Of a stretch of 64,000 nt of DNA, positions 26,476 through 35,433 are shown in pieces. Below the pieces are notes generated by a model. That model did no database searches and had not been told where the DNA came from. It was given only the letters and a program-made list of their open reading frames with translations. The stretch comes from Lachnospiraceae bacterium (GTDB taxonomy: Bacteria; Bacillota_A; Clostridia; Lachnospirales; Lachnospiraceae). The stretch covers positions 1 through 64,000 of the forward strand of contig QXWX01000021.1 of NCBI GenBank assembly GCA_009911175.1, in the 5' to 3' direction. The first letter of the stretch is position 1; every line of letters starts with the position of its first letter. The position numbers and the translations under genes are program-made.

Positions 26476-26936
26476 TCCTGATCGAATGGCTGCAGTTTAT
26501 TCTCGGCGTTGCGTTCCTGCTGGCCGGACTTGGCGTCTTTGCCGTACAGGTATTCGGCGTTTTTAAGTTTAATTATGTCCTGAACCGGATGCATGCGGCG
26601 GCAATGGGAGATACTCTTGGTATCGGCATTTCCCTGGTGGGCCTGATCATCCTGTCGGGATGGAATTTTGCCTCCCTGAAAATGGCGCTGATCATCGTAT
26701 TTTTGTGGAATGCCTCTCCGGTATCCTCCCACCTGATCGCCCGCCTTGAGGCCACCACCAATCCACATCTGGAGCGGTGCTGTGAGCTGGAGGAAGGGGT
26801 CATGGAGCACCTCTGGGACGAGGATCAGAGAGAGATCATCTATGCGGATCAGAAAAAAAAGAATGCTGATAAAGTGGATCAAAATAAAGTGAACCACGAC
26901 AAAGCAATCCAGCACAAAGCAGAGGAGGAAACGTAA
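26472..26936 (+). CDS. mnhG: Mrp-type cation antiporter subunit G
   Basis: A 154-residue MnhG/MrpG-like protein. Three helices (FILGVAFLLAGLGVFAVQVFG, then IGISLVGLIILSG, then ALIIVFLWNASPVSSHLIA). RMHAAAMGDTLG is the family motif. The hydrophilic C-terminus ends in a Lys/Asp/Asn repeat (NADKVDQNKVNHDKA), again longer than usual. ATGA overlap with mnhF and TAATG overlap with the next gene show tight translational coupling. Confidence 0.87.
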   Translation: MILIEWLQFILGVAFLLAGLGVFAVQVFGVFKFNYVLNRMHAAAMGDTLGIGISLVGLIILSGWNFASLKMALIIVFLWNASPVSSHLIARLEATTNPHLERCCELEEGVMEHLWDEDQREIIYADQKKKNADKVDQNKVNHDKAIQHKAEEET

Positions 26937-27196
26937 TGGCTGTATTTGAATATATCCTGATGGGCTTTCTGGTCATCTGCGCCATCTCCGTTAGCTTTTC
27001 CAGAAACCTTTTAAATTCCATCCTGATCTTCATGTCGTACAGCTTGGTCATGTCGATCATCTGGATCCTTCTGGAATCCCCGGATCTTGCCATTACGGAA
27101 GCGGCAGTGGGAGCCGGAGTGACCAGTGTGCTGTTCTTTGTCACATTGAAGAAGATCCATGCCCTTGGAGAGGAGGACGAGGAAACCGATGAGTAG
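26936..27196 (+). CDS. MbhD/DUF4040-type antiporter subunit
   Basis: An 86-residue membrane protein with three helices. The motif SPDLAITEAAVGAGVTSVLFFVTL is that of the DUF4040/MbhD domain, equivalent to a C-terminal portion of MrpA. In the Mbh and Mbs complexes of archaea this piece is a separate subunit, as here, whereas canonical Mrp carries it in MrpA. It overlaps mnhG by one base and the next gene by eight. Confidence 0.85.
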   Translation: MAVFEYILMGFLVICAISVSFSRNLLNSILIFMSYSLVMSIIWILLESPDLAITEAAVGAGVTSVLFFVTLKKIHALGEEDEETDE

Positions 27197-28160
27197 AAAA
27201 ATATCCGAGGAAGAATACAAACGTCAGCGGATCGTCCGCATGAAGCACTGGCTCAGCGGGGAAAAGGACCTTTATCTGGATAATATGGAAGTGATCCCGC
27301 GGGAGGAATACAAACCGGACCGCAAGCAGCTGGAACGGTATGAGCATGATCTGGACGAGGTGATGACACGAACCTATGATACGGAGCATAACCGGGTATA
27401 CCGTTTTTTTCAGCGCTTTTATAAAATGGCGGCCGTGCTCTGCTGTACCGTGCTGGTCCTGATCCTGATCGTGGAGGTTTCCTACCTTCCGCCGATCGGC
27501 TCCGCCAGCAATCCGGCAAGTAATGAGGTGGCGGCAAAGTATATCGAGGACGGGCTGCAGGATACGGGGGCCGTCAATATTGTGACGGGCATGATCCTGG
27601 ACTACCGGGCGTTTGACACCTTCGGCGAGTCCAATGTACTTTTTATCGCAACCTGCACGGTCCTCATCCTGATGCGCAATGACAAAAAGAAGGGAAAGGG
27701 CAGCGCAGAGGACGAGGAGCGGCGGGACAGCTTTTATGAACCGAAGAAGGATGTCATCCTGCAGATGGCCGCAAGGATCCTGGTGCCTGTCATCATGCTC
27801 TTCGGCGTTTACATCATCCTGAACGGACACCTTTCACCGGGAGGTGGATTTTCCGGCGGGGCCATCATAGGGGCAGGGCTGATCCTGTACCTGAACGCAT
27901 TTGGATTCGAGAAGACAGAGCGGTTTTTTACGGAAAAGACCTACAAGGCGGTCAGCTTCGGGGCGCTGCTCTTTTACTGCCTGGCAAAAAGCTATTCCTT
28001 TTACACCGGGGCGCACCATCTGGAGAGCGGGATCCCGCTGGGAACGCCGGGGGCGATCATCAGCAGCGGCCTGATCTTGCCCCTGAACATCTGTGTCGGT
28101 CTGGTGGTCGCATGTACGATGTATGCGTTCTTTGCGCTGTTCCGAAAGGGAGGATTTTGA
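27189..28160 (+). CDS. mnhB: MbhE/MnhB fusion antiporter subunit
   Basis: A 323-residue membrane protein joining two modules. After a charged 75-residue N-terminus comes an MbhE-like part (helix AAVLCCTVLVLILIVEVSYL, GLQDTGAVNIVTGMILDYRAFDTFGE, helix LFIATCTVLILMRN). From about residue 195 an MnhB domain follows (RILVPVIMLFGVYIILNGHL, SPGGGFSGGAIIGAG, then SSGLILPLNICVGLVV). In canonical Mrp the first part belongs to MrpA. The last 13 codons and stop are the first unit of a 45-bp triplication. Confidence 0.87.
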   Translation: MSRKISEEEYKRQRIVRMKHWLSGEKDLYLDNMEVIPREEYKPDRKQLERYEHDLDEVMTRTYDTEHNRVYRFFQRFYKMAAVLCCTVLVLILIVEVSYLPPIGSASNPASNEVAAKYIEDGLQDTGAVNIVTGMILDYRAFDTFGESNVLFIATCTVLILMRNDKKKGKGSAEDEERRDSFYEPKKDVILQMAARILVPVIMLFGVYIILNGHLSPGGGFSGGAIIGAGLILYLNAFGFEKTERFFTEKTYKAVSFGALLFYCLAKSYSFYTGAHHLESGIPLGTPGAIISSGLILPLNICVGLVVACTMYAFFALFRKGGF

Positions 28161-28163
28161 CAG

Positions 28164-28205
28164 ATGTTCGTGTTCCCTGCATTGCTTCGAAAGGAAGGAT
28201 TCTGA
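28164..28205 (+). CDS. 13-codon mini-ORF, second repeat unit
   Basis: ATG to TGA encodes MFVFPALLRKEGF. It is preceded by AAAGGGAGG at the mnhB end, 8 bases from its ATG. It arose by duplication of the mnhB terminus. Translation is plausible because every operon junction here is tightly coupled; whether the peptide has a role is unknown. Confidence 0.4.
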   Translation: MFVFPALLRKEGF

Positions 28206-28208
28206 ACG

Positions 28209-28250
28209 ATGTACATGTTTTATGCACTGTTTCGAAAAGGAGGATTCTGA
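28209..28250 (+). CDS. 13-codon mini-ORF, third repeat unit
   Basis: ATG to TGA encodes MYMFYALFRKGGF, preceded by AAAGGAAGG. Compared with the mnhB terminus (MYAFFALFRKGGF), six of eight codon differences are synonymous, as expected if the peptide is kept by selection. A role as hydrophobic mini-subunit or as a translational coupler is speculative. Confidence 0.42.
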   Translation: MYMFYALFRKGGF

Positions 28251-28253
28251 AAA

Positions 28254-28631
28254 ATGTTTGGTTCCAATCTGCTCCCCAATCTGGGGGAAGTTGTCGCCAT
28301 GATTCTGTTTGGGATCGGGTTCGCGAACCTGCTGCTCCAGAAGAATCTGATCAAAAAAATCATCGGCCTGAACATTATGGACACGGCAGTCTATCTGTTT
28401 CTGGCGATCAAAGGCTATATTGAAGGAAGGTCCGCGCCTATCGTAGTGGACGGAGTGCAGGAGGTGGAAGCCTACATCAATCCCATTCCCAGCGGCCTGG
28501 TGCTGACCGGCATCGTGGTCTCCGTCTCCGTGACGGCTCTGATGCTGTCCCTGACGGTACGCCTGTACAAGCGGTATCACACGCTGGATCTGGATGAAAT
28601 CTCTTCGCGGCTGAAAAAGGAGGGCATCTAA
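28254..28631 (+). CDS. mnhC: Mrp-type subunit C (NuoK-like)
   Basis: A 125-residue membrane protein homologous to NuoK/MrpC. Three helices: EVVAMILFGIGFANLLLQ, LNIMDTAVYLFLAIKGY and VLTGIVVSVSVTALMLSLTVRLY. The Lys/Asn-Leu-IKKIIGLN segment and the conserved acidic residue of helix 2 region are recognisable. AAAAGGAGG in the third 45-bp unit serves as its ribosome-binding site. It ends immediately before the next gene's ATG. Confidence 0.88.
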   Translation: MFGSNLLPNLGEVVAMILFGIGFANLLLQKNLIKKIIGLNIMDTAVYLFLAIKGYIEGRSAPIVVDGVQEVEAYINPIPSGLVLTGIVVSVSVTALMLSLTVRLYKRYHTLDLDEISSRLKKEGI

Positions 28632-30143
28632 ATGGCATTTGTACAAAATGTACCGTTCTTTTCCATCATGCTGTCCATGTTTTCCGGGATCGTGTCCTCC
28701 ATCCTTCCGGGAAAAGCGGCAAAACGGCTGAATACGGCGGTCATCCTGGTGATCGGCGCCGCCTCCGCGTGGCTCCTGTCCTGGCTGATGCGGACGGGGG
28801 GAAGCTATACCTTTATGATGGGACATTTTCCCGCACCCTGGGGAAATGAGATCCGGGCCGGAGCTCTGGAAGCGGGGATGGCTCTGTTTTTCTGTGTCAT
28901 CATGCTTTTGTCCATGCTGGGCGGGCGTAAAAAATTGTTTGATGAAGTGGAAGTCACGAAGCACAATATTTATTATATCCTGACGGATCTGCTGCTGAGC
29001 TCTTTGCTGGCGTTGGTCTACACAAACGACCTTTTCACGGCTTATGTATTTGTGGAGATCAACACCATTGCCGCCTGCGGGCTGATCATGATCCGGCAGA
29101 ACGGAAGGACCATTGAGGCGGCGGTCCGCTACATGATCATGAGCCTGCTGGGGTCCGGTCTGCTGCTGATGGGGATCTGCATGCTTTACGACCTGACGGG
29201 GCACCTTCTGATGTCCAATATCAAGGAAAGCGTGGCGGCCATCATGGCGGCGGGTACCTATCAGATCCCGCTGACCATCACCATCGGGCTTGTAACGGTG
29301 GGACTGGCCATCAAGAGCGCGCTGTTCCCGTTCCATGCCTGGCTTCCGGACGCTTACGGATATTCCACGGTATCCTCGGCGGCGATGCTGTCCAGCCTGG
29401 TGTCCAAGGGATATATTTTCCTGCTGATCAAAATTTTCTACCGCGTGGTAGGGTTTGATATCATCGTGGGGAGCAAGATTCCAAACGTGCTGTTCCTGTT
29501 CGGGCTGAGCGGCATGATCTTCGGCTCCATCAGCGCCATCTGGGAAAAAGACATCCGCCGGATGATCGCATTTTCCTCGGTGGCCCAGATCGGATATATT
29601 TACATGGGCTTCGGCCTGGGGACGACGGAAGGGATGGTGGCAAGCATTTTCCATATCCTGGCCCATGCGGCGACCAAGTCCCTGTTGTTTGTTTCCGCTA
29701 TCGGACTGACCGATGTGTCGGCGGGAAGCCGGAATTTCTTCGACCTGACAGGCTCCGCTTACCGCAACAAGGTGGCGGGCGTGGGATTTTCCGTCGGAGC
29801 CATGTCCATGGTGGGGATCCCGCTGTTTTCCGGGTTCGTGAGCAAACTGCTCTTTGCGGAGGCGGCGGTTATGCATCCCACCCATAAAATGATGCCCACG
29901 CTGATCGTTCTCGCGGTCAGTACCATCCTGAACGCAATCTATTTCCTGAAAACCGTGGTGCGGATCTATGTGCCGGAGAAGCGGGAGGTGGAAGCGGAAA
30001 AAGGCTATTTTACGATGAAGGCAGGGCAGCAGAGGCTGTATACCATTACGATCATTTTGTTTATCCTCATCAACCTGGTGCTGGGCATGATGTCGGAGCC
30101 GATCATCGGCATCATCGAGACCGGACTGATTCACTTTATATAA
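28632..30143 (+). CDS. mnhD: Mrp/Mbh-type antiporter subunit D, first copy
   Basis: A 503-residue, roughly 14-helix protein of the NuoN/MrpD proton-translocating family. The channel-associated Glu appears in YVFVEINTIAACG, the key Lys and His in GLAIKSALFPFHAWLPDAYG, and a second Lys region in ILAHAATKSLLFVSA. It starts one base after the mnhC stop. It is one of four such large subunits in the operon; canonical Mrp has two (A and D). Confidence 0.9.
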   Translation: MAFVQNVPFFSIMLSMFSGIVSSILPGKAAKRLNTAVILVIGAASAWLLSWLMRTGGSYTFMMGHFPAPWGNEIRAGALEAGMALFFCVIMLLSMLGGRKKLFDEVEVTKHNIYYILTDLLLSSLLALVYTNDLFTAYVFVEINTIAACGLIMIRQNGRTIEAAVRYMIMSLLGSGLLLMGICMLYDLTGHLLMSNIKESVAAIMAAGTYQIPLTITIGLVTVGLAIKSALFPFHAWLPDAYGYSTVSSAAMLSSLVSKGYIFLLIKIFYRVVGFDIIVGSKIPNVLFLFGLSGMIFGSISAIWEKDIRRMIAFSSVAQIGYIYMGFGLGTTEGMVASIFHILAHAATKSLLFVSAIGLTDVSAGSRNFFDLTGSAYRNKVAGVGFSVGAMSMVGIPLFSGFVSKLLFAEAAVMHPTHKMMPTLIVLAVSTILNAIYFLKTVVRIYVPEKREVEAEKGYFTMKAGQQRLYTITIILFILINLVLGMMSEPIIGIIETGLIHFI

Positions 30144-30159
30144 GGAAGGAGACGCATAC

Positions 30160-31635
30160 ATGAATTTCAATATCTGGTTGATTTTGGCGGTATTTCTGCC
30201 GATCGTCTGCGGCGTTTTGATCCTGTTTTTTCCCGGGCTGAAAAAACGGAACGTGCTGCTGGGCGTATCCTTTCTTTCACTGGCATTTTCCATGCTCTGC
30301 GCCCTTGCCGTGATCGCGGAGGGACAGGCGGAGCTGCATCTTCTGCGGCTGGGTGGCAGCCTGGAGGTGTATTTCCACGTGGATCCGCTGGGACGGGTGT
30401 TTGCCGCGGTGATCACGGTGGTGTGGCTGATGGCAGGCATTTTTTCCTGCGAATATATGAAGCATGAAAAGGAAGAAAAACGGTATTTCGGATTCTATGT
30501 GCTGGTGTACGGCGTGCTGATGGCGCTGTGCTTTTCCGGAAATCTGGTGACCTATTATATGTTTTATGAAATGATGACGCTGACCACCCTTCCGCTGATC
30601 ATGCACAACAAATCGAGAGAAGCGATCATGGCAGGCTTAAAGTACCTGTTTTATTCTCTGTGCGGCGCGTATCTGGCCCTCTTCGGAATCTATTTCCTGA
30701 ACCGTTATGCCGGGACACTGGACTTTACGGCAGGGGGGAGCGGACTGGAGGCTGCGGGCGGACATTCCGCGCTGATGCTTGCGGTGGTATTTCTGATGAT
30801 CCTGGGATTCGGCGTGAAGGCCGGCATGTTTCCCATGCATGCGTGGCTTCCCACGGCCCATCCGGTGGCGCCTGCCCCGGCCAGCGCCGTGCTGTCGGGC
30901 CTGGTCGTGAAAATGGGTGTGCTGGGGATCGTCCGCGTCATCTTCTACGTGGTGGGTCCGGAGGTGATCCGGGGAACCTGGGTGCAGACCGCCTGGCTGA
31001 CCCTGACGCTGATCACGGTATTCATGGGCTCCATGCTGGCCTATCGGGAAAAGGTGATGAAGAAGCGGCTGGCCTATTCCACGGTCAGCCAGATTTCCTA
31101 TATTTTGTTCGGACTGGCGTTATTGAATCCCGAAGCCATGACCGGATCCCTGCTGCATGTGGTATTCCATGCCTGCGTCAAGTCCTGCCTGTTCCTGAGC
31201 GCAGGCGCGGTCATTTATAAAACCGGAAAGACCCGGGTAGATGAACTGACCGGGATCGGCAAGGAAATGCCGGTGACGATCTGGTGCTACACCTTCGCGT
31301 CCCTGGCGTTGGTAGGTATTCCCCCGGCCAGCGGATTTATCAGCAAATGGTATCTGGCAGGCGGTTCGCTGGAATCCGGCATCCCGGTATTTTCCTGGCT
31401 GGGACCGGTGGTCCTCCTGGTCAGCGCCCTGCTGACGGCGGGATATCTGTTGCCCATCACGATCCGGGGCTTTCTGCCGGGAGCAGATTATGATTACGAA
31501 GGACTGCAGAAAAAGGAGCCGTCGGGAGTGATGGTCATTCCGCTGCTCATTCTGGCCGGACTATCCGTACTTCTGGGCACATTCCCGAATCCGCTGATAC
31601 ACTATCTCAACGAAATCATTGGAACGTTGTTCTAA
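30160..31635 (+). CDS. mnhD: Mrp/Mbh-type antiporter subunit D, second copy
   Basis: A 491-residue multi-helix proton/cation antiporter subunit. Signature residues: Glu in MFYEMMTLTTLPLI, Lys/His in GFGVKAGMFPMHAWLPTAHPV, AYSTVSQISYILFG, and VVFHACVKSCLFLSAGA. AAGGAAGGAGA precedes ATG 30160. The sequence is clearly related to, but divergent from, its neighbours, so the copies are old paralogues rather than recent duplicates. Confidence 0.9.
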   Translation: MNFNIWLILAVFLPIVCGVLILFFPGLKKRNVLLGVSFLSLAFSMLCALAVIAEGQAELHLLRLGGSLEVYFHVDPLGRVFAAVITVVWLMAGIFSCEYMKHEKEEKRYFGFYVLVYGVLMALCFSGNLVTYYMFYEMMTLTTLPLIMHNKSREAIMAGLKYLFYSLCGAYLALFGIYFLNRYAGTLDFTAGGSGLEAAGGHSALMLAVVFLMILGFGVKAGMFPMHAWLPTAHPVAPAPASAVLSGLVVKMGVLGIVRVIFYVVGPEVIRGTWVQTAWLTLTLITVFMGSMLAYREKVMKKRLAYSTVSQISYILFGLALLNPEAMTGSLLHVVFHACVKSCLFLSAGAVIYKTGKTRVDELTGIGKEMPVTIWCYTFASLALVGIPPASGFISKWYLAGGSLESGIPVFSWLGPVVLLVSALLTAGYLLPITIRGFLPGADYDYEGLQKKEPSGVMVIPLLILAGLSVLLGTFPNPLIHYLNEIIGTLF

Positions 31636-31653
31636 AGGAGGTTGGAAGGTTTG

Positions 31654-33129
31654 ATGAGTCAATATTGGATTGTGGCAGCCATTCTGCTTCCGATACTGGG
31701 GGGCGCCCTGACGCCTGTGCTTCCGTTTCGCTCCAGAAGGGGAATGCTGATCTATCTGGAGGTGCTGACGATCGCAACCTCAGCGATCGTCCTGACAGCG
31801 CTGTCCCGCGGTACTACGGAAACGCTGCATCTGGTCTATTTTGTTCGGGGGCTTTCCATTTCCTTCCGGATCGACGGGCTGGCGATGCTTTTCGGGGGAC
31901 TGGTATCGATCCTCTGGCCCTTTGCCATGCTCTATTCCTTTGAGTATATGGAGCACGAAGGGCACGAAAAGATCTTTTTCATGTTCTACAGTATGACCTA
32001 TGGAGTGACGCTGGGCGTGGCATTTGCGTCGGACATGCTCAGTATGTATCTGTTTTATGAGCTGCTGACGCTGGTGACGGTGCCGCTGATCCTGCACACG
32101 CTGGTGCGAGAGGCCATCCTTGCGGTGCGCCAGTATCTGTACATGTCGCTGGGCGGGGCCGCGTTTGCTCTGATTGCCATCGTCTTTCTGATGGTCTATG
32201 GGGACACCATGGAATTTACCCTGGGCGGGGTGCTGAATCCGGCAGTGATCGGCGGGGAGACCAATCGGCTTTTATTTGTCTATCTGCTGGCATTCTTCGG
32301 ATTCGGCGTGAAGGCGGCCATCTTCCCCATGAGCGCCTGGCTTCCCCAGGCCGGTGTGGCGCCTACCCCTGTCACAGCGCTGCTTCATGCGGTGGCAGTG
32401 GTGAAGGCGGGGGTGTTTGCCATCCTGCGTCTGACCTATTACAGCTTTGGGGCGGAATTTCTGAAAGGAACCTGGGTGCAGCCCATTGTCATGGGATTTG
32501 CCATGTTCACGATCGTGTACGGGTGCAGCCGGGCGGTGAAGGAGCAGCACATCAAGCGGCGGCTGGCGTATTCTACAGTGAGCAATCTGTCCTACATCAT
32601 TCTGGGCGCTTCGATGATGACTCCGGCAGGCATGGTGGGAGCCATGACGCATATGGTATGCCACGCGTTTATGAAGATCGGTTCCTTCCTCTGCGCGGGC
32701 GCCATCATGCACCAGACGGATAAAAAATATATTTACGAACTGAACGGGTTCGGACGAAAAATGCCGGTGGTATTCGGCTGCTTTACCGTATCGGCCCTGG
32801 GGCTGATGGGGGTTCCCGGACTGGCGGGCTTTATCAGCAAATGGAATCTGGCGAAGGCGGCGGTGGAAAGTGAAAATGTAATGGCGTATTTCGGGATCGG
32901 CTGCCTTCTGATCTCCGCGCTGCTGACCGCGATCTATATGATGTCGATCGTAATCCGGGCATTTTTCCCGGGGAGAGATTTTGACGGCAGGAGTACGGAA
33001 GGAGTTAGGGATCCCGGCTGGAAGATGTGCTTTCCGCTGCTCTGTTTTGCGGCGGCGGTCATTGCGATCGGTTTGTGTTCGGACCCGCTGATCTGCTTTC
33101 TGCAGGATATTGCGGCGGGGATTTATTAG
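31654..33129 (+). CDS. mnhD: Mrp/Mbh-type antiporter subunit D, third copy
   Basis: A 491-residue antiporter-like membrane subunit. Glu in LFYELLTLVTVPLI and Lys in GFGVKAAIFPMSAWLPQAG are kept, but the usual His before AWLP is Ser (FPMSAWLP), which may change proton transfer in this subunit. HAVAVVKAG and HMVCHAFMKIGSFLCAGA follow. AAAGGAGG (31634-31641) serves either TTG 31651 or ATG 31654; ATG is chosen. It is followed by a 68-bp gap before the last operon gene. Confidence 0.88.
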   Translation: MSQYWIVAAILLPILGGALTPVLPFRSRRGMLIYLEVLTIATSAIVLTALSRGTTETLHLVYFVRGLSISFRIDGLAMLFGGLVSILWPFAMLYSFEYMEHEGHEKIFFMFYSMTYGVTLGVAFASDMLSMYLFYELLTLVTVPLILHTLVREAILAVRQYLYMSLGGAAFALIAIVFLMVYGDTMEFTLGGVLNPAVIGGETNRLLFVYLLAFFGFGVKAAIFPMSAWLPQAGVAPTPVTALLHAVAVVKAGVFAILRLTYYSFGAEFLKGTWVQPIVMGFAMFTIVYGCSRAVKEQHIKRRLAYSTVSNLSYIILGASMMTPAGMVGAMTHMVCHAFMKIGSFLCAGAIMHQTDKKYIYELNGFGRKMPVVFGCFTVSALGLMGVPGLAGFISKWNLAKAAVESENVMAYFGIGCLLISALLTAIYMMSIVIRAFFPGRDFDGRSTEGVRDPGWKMCFPLLCFAAAVIAIGLCSDPLICFLQDIAAGIY

Positions 33130-33197
33130 AATATGTCCGGATGGACATCATGGGATGCGATTTGCTGTGAATTTATAATATAAGGAGGTGCGGCACG

Positions 33198-35357
33198 ATG
33201 GAACAAGAAAGGATAGCGCTTGCCGCGGCTGTATTTTTTCCAATGGCTGCAGGTATCGTCTCTTATATAATAGGGAAAAAAAGTAAAAAGCTCCGGGACC
33301 GGGCCGTGAGTCTGACCGCAATCGCGGAATTTATCCTGACGGCAGTGATCGCGCTGCAGTACGGCGCGGCGGGCGGTTCGTTTACTATACCCGGCGTCTG
33401 CGGCTTCGGCCTGCATTTTACGGCGGATGGCTTTCGGACACTGTACGGCGCGATCGCCGCTTTCATGTGGATGATGACGAGCCTGTTTTCCGAAGAATAT
33501 TTTGCGCATTATCGGAACCGGAACCGATACTATCTGTTTCAGCTGGTGACGCTGGGAGCAACGGAAGCTGTCTTTCTCTCCGCGGATCTGTACACCACCT
33601 TCATTTTCTTCGAGGTGATGTCGCTGGCGTCCTATGTCTGGGTGGCGCAGGATGAGCGGAAGGAATCTCTGCGGGCAGCGGCCACATATCTGGCGGTGGC
33701 AGTGATCGGCGGCCTGGTGATGCTGATGGGACTCTTCCTGCTGTACCAACAGGCAGGGACTCTTACCATCCGTGAACTCTATGACGCCTGCCGGGGCAAA
33801 AATGTTTACCCTGCCGCGCTCTGTCTGTTCTTTGGGTTCGGAGCGAAGGCGGGAGCATTTCCACTTCATATCTGGCTGCCCAAGGCCCATCCGGTGGCGC
33901 CTGCCCCGGCCAGCGCGCTGCTGTCCGGTATCTTAACAAAGACAGGGATCTTCGGTATCCTTGTGATCTCCTGCCAGATTTTGTTTCATGACGGAGTGTG
34001 GGGAACCTTCGTATTGCTGACCGGAGCCCTGACCATGGCAGTGGGGGCGGTGCTTGCCCTGTTTTCCAATGATTTTAAGCGGACGCTGGCATGTTCTTCC
34101 GTATCCCAGATCGGATTTATCCTGACAGGTATCGGGACGCAGGGGCTTCTGGGAGAGGAAAATGCGCTGGCAGTCCAGGGAAGCTTCCTCCATATGATGA
34201 ATCATTCCCTGTTCAAGCTGGTGCTCTTCATGACGGCGGGAGTCATTTACATGAATCTGCACAAGCTGGATCTGAATGACATCCGGGGCTTCGGAAGAAA
34301 GAAGCCGCTCCTGATGGGGATCTATCTGTGCGGCGCGCTGGGGATCGGCGGGGTTCCGCTCTTTTCCGGCTATGTGAGCAAGACACTGATCCATGAAAGC
34401 ATTGTAGAATATATCGAGCTGCTGAAGGAAGGCGCGGTCAGTCCTGTACTTCTGGGGGCGGCGGACATGAAGCTGATCGAGTGGGTATTTTTGGTGAGCG
34501 GCGGATTCACTGTGGCGTATATGTGTAAATTATTTTTCGCGGTGTTTGTAGAGAAGAACCGTGATCCGGAGGTACAGGCCAGGTACGATGCCATGAGCGG
34601 GGCCTATATGAACCGGAAAAGCGCGTTTGCCCTGACGGTCAGCGCGGCATTATTCCCGGTGATGGGGATCCTTCCGCATTTGACTATGGACAAGGCGGCG
34701 GGGTTCGTAAAAGATTTCTTCGGACTGGAGCATATCCATGAAGTCTCCTATTTCAGCTTCGTGAACCTGAAAGGCGGGCTGACTTCGATTGCGATCGGCG
34801 CGGCGGTATATGTGGTGATGGTCAGATTCTGGATGCTCCGGAAGGAAGAAAACGGGGAGACGGTCTATGTCAATTACTGGCCGAGGGTGCTGGATCTGGA
34901 GGATTATCTGTACCGGCCGATCTTGCTCAAGGTGGTTCCGTCAATTTGCGGTGCGGTTTGCTTTGTACTGGATCATGCGGTGGATTTTATCGCAAAGATT
35001 TTGCCCATCGCGGGAAGCGTGGAAGCCAGCTTTTTCGATACTCTGGTGGATACGATCGTGGTATTTTTGCGGAAGACGATCTACAAGGACAGCCCTCAGC
35101 CCCAGGAGCTGCTGGAAGGGAACGCGGTGACGTACCGGCTGGGAAGCTTTGTGAACGGCGTTGTGGGGATCTTGAATAAGACGGCATGGCGGGAGCGGCC
35201 GGATGAAAAGGATTATACGCACCAGTACGCGCTGGCGTATACCAGCTTTAAGGAAAATACAAGCCTGATCGGACGGAGTCTGTCTTATGGGCTGATCCTG
35301 TTCTGTGTGGGGCTGCTGGCGACGCTGGTGTATCTGCTGCTGGTGCTGGCGGGGTGA
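33198..35357 (+). CDS. Large NuoL/MrpA-like antiporter subunit
   Basis: A 719-residue membrane protein, longest of the four antiporter modules. The antiporter core (to about 450) has Glu in FFEVMSLASYVWVA, Lys/His in GFGAKAGAFPLHIWLPKAHPV, and SFLHMMNHSLFKLVLFMTAG. The C-terminal 270 residues include a soluble segment with YVNYWPRVLDLEDYLYRP and a terminal helix, similar to long MrpA/HyfB-like proteins but without the MbhD/MbhE modules, which are separate here. AAGGAGGTG precedes ATG 33198. It closes the operon; no hydrogenase or dehydrogenase genes follow. Confidence 0.88.
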   Translation: MEQERIALAAAVFFPMAAGIVSYIIGKKSKKLRDRAVSLTAIAEFILTAVIALQYGAAGGSFTIPGVCGFGLHFTADGFRTLYGAIAAFMWMMTSLFSEEYFAHYRNRNRYYLFQLVTLGATEAVFLSADLYTTFIFFEVMSLASYVWVAQDERKESLRAAATYLAVAVIGGLVMLMGLFLLYQQAGTLTIRELYDACRGKNVYPAALCLFFGFGAKAGAFPLHIWLPKAHPVAPAPASALLSGILTKTGIFGILVISCQILFHDGVWGTFVLLTGALTMAVGAVLALFSNDFKRTLACSSVSQIGFILTGIGTQGLLGEENALAVQGSFLHMMNHSLFKLVLFMTAGVIYMNLHKLDLNDIRGFGRKKPLLMGIYLCGALGIGGVPLFSGYVSKTLIHESIVEYIELLKEGAVSPVLLGAADMKLIEWVFLVSGGFTVAYMCKLFFAVFVEKNRDPEVQARYDAMSGAYMNRKSAFALTVSAALFPVMGILPHLTMDKAAGFVKDFFGLEHIHEVSYFSFVNLKGGLTSIAIGAAVYVVMVRFWMLRKEENGETVYVNYWPRVLDLEDYLYRPILLKVVPSICGAVCFVLDHAVDFIAKILPIAGSVEASFFDTLVDTIVVFLRKTIYKDSPQPQELLEGNAVTYRLGSFVNGVVGILNKTAWRERPDEKDYTHQYALAYTSFKENTSLIGRSLSYGLILFCVGLLATLVYLLLVLAG

Positions 35358-35433
35358 ACGGAGCAGGAATGGATAAGGACAACTAAAACATTGTTCCGTC
35401 ATTTTTCGGGGAGAGCAGACATTTTTTGTAAAG

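Larger units (their letters stand above)
28119..28253 (+). repeat. Three tandem 45-bp units between mnhB and mnhC
   Basis: Units 28119-28163, 28164-28208 and 28209-28253 each begin with ATG and encode 13 codons, a TGA and a 3-base spacer; mnhC starts at the next base, in register. The first unit is the mnhB 3' end. Each unit includes a Shine-Dalgarno (GGGAGG, GGAAGG, GGAGG) placed for the next ATG. Confidence 0.92.

Noticed and set aside
28119..28253. 45-bp repeats as a CRISPR array
   Set aside because: Units are contiguous without spacers and code for the mnhB end; no cas genes are present.
27834..30440. 868-codon open frame on the minus strand
   Set aside because: It is rich in His, Arg, Gln and Asp and lies opposite mnhB, mnhC and mnhD, which are clearly conserved. 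It is a shadow frame of GC-biased coding sequence.
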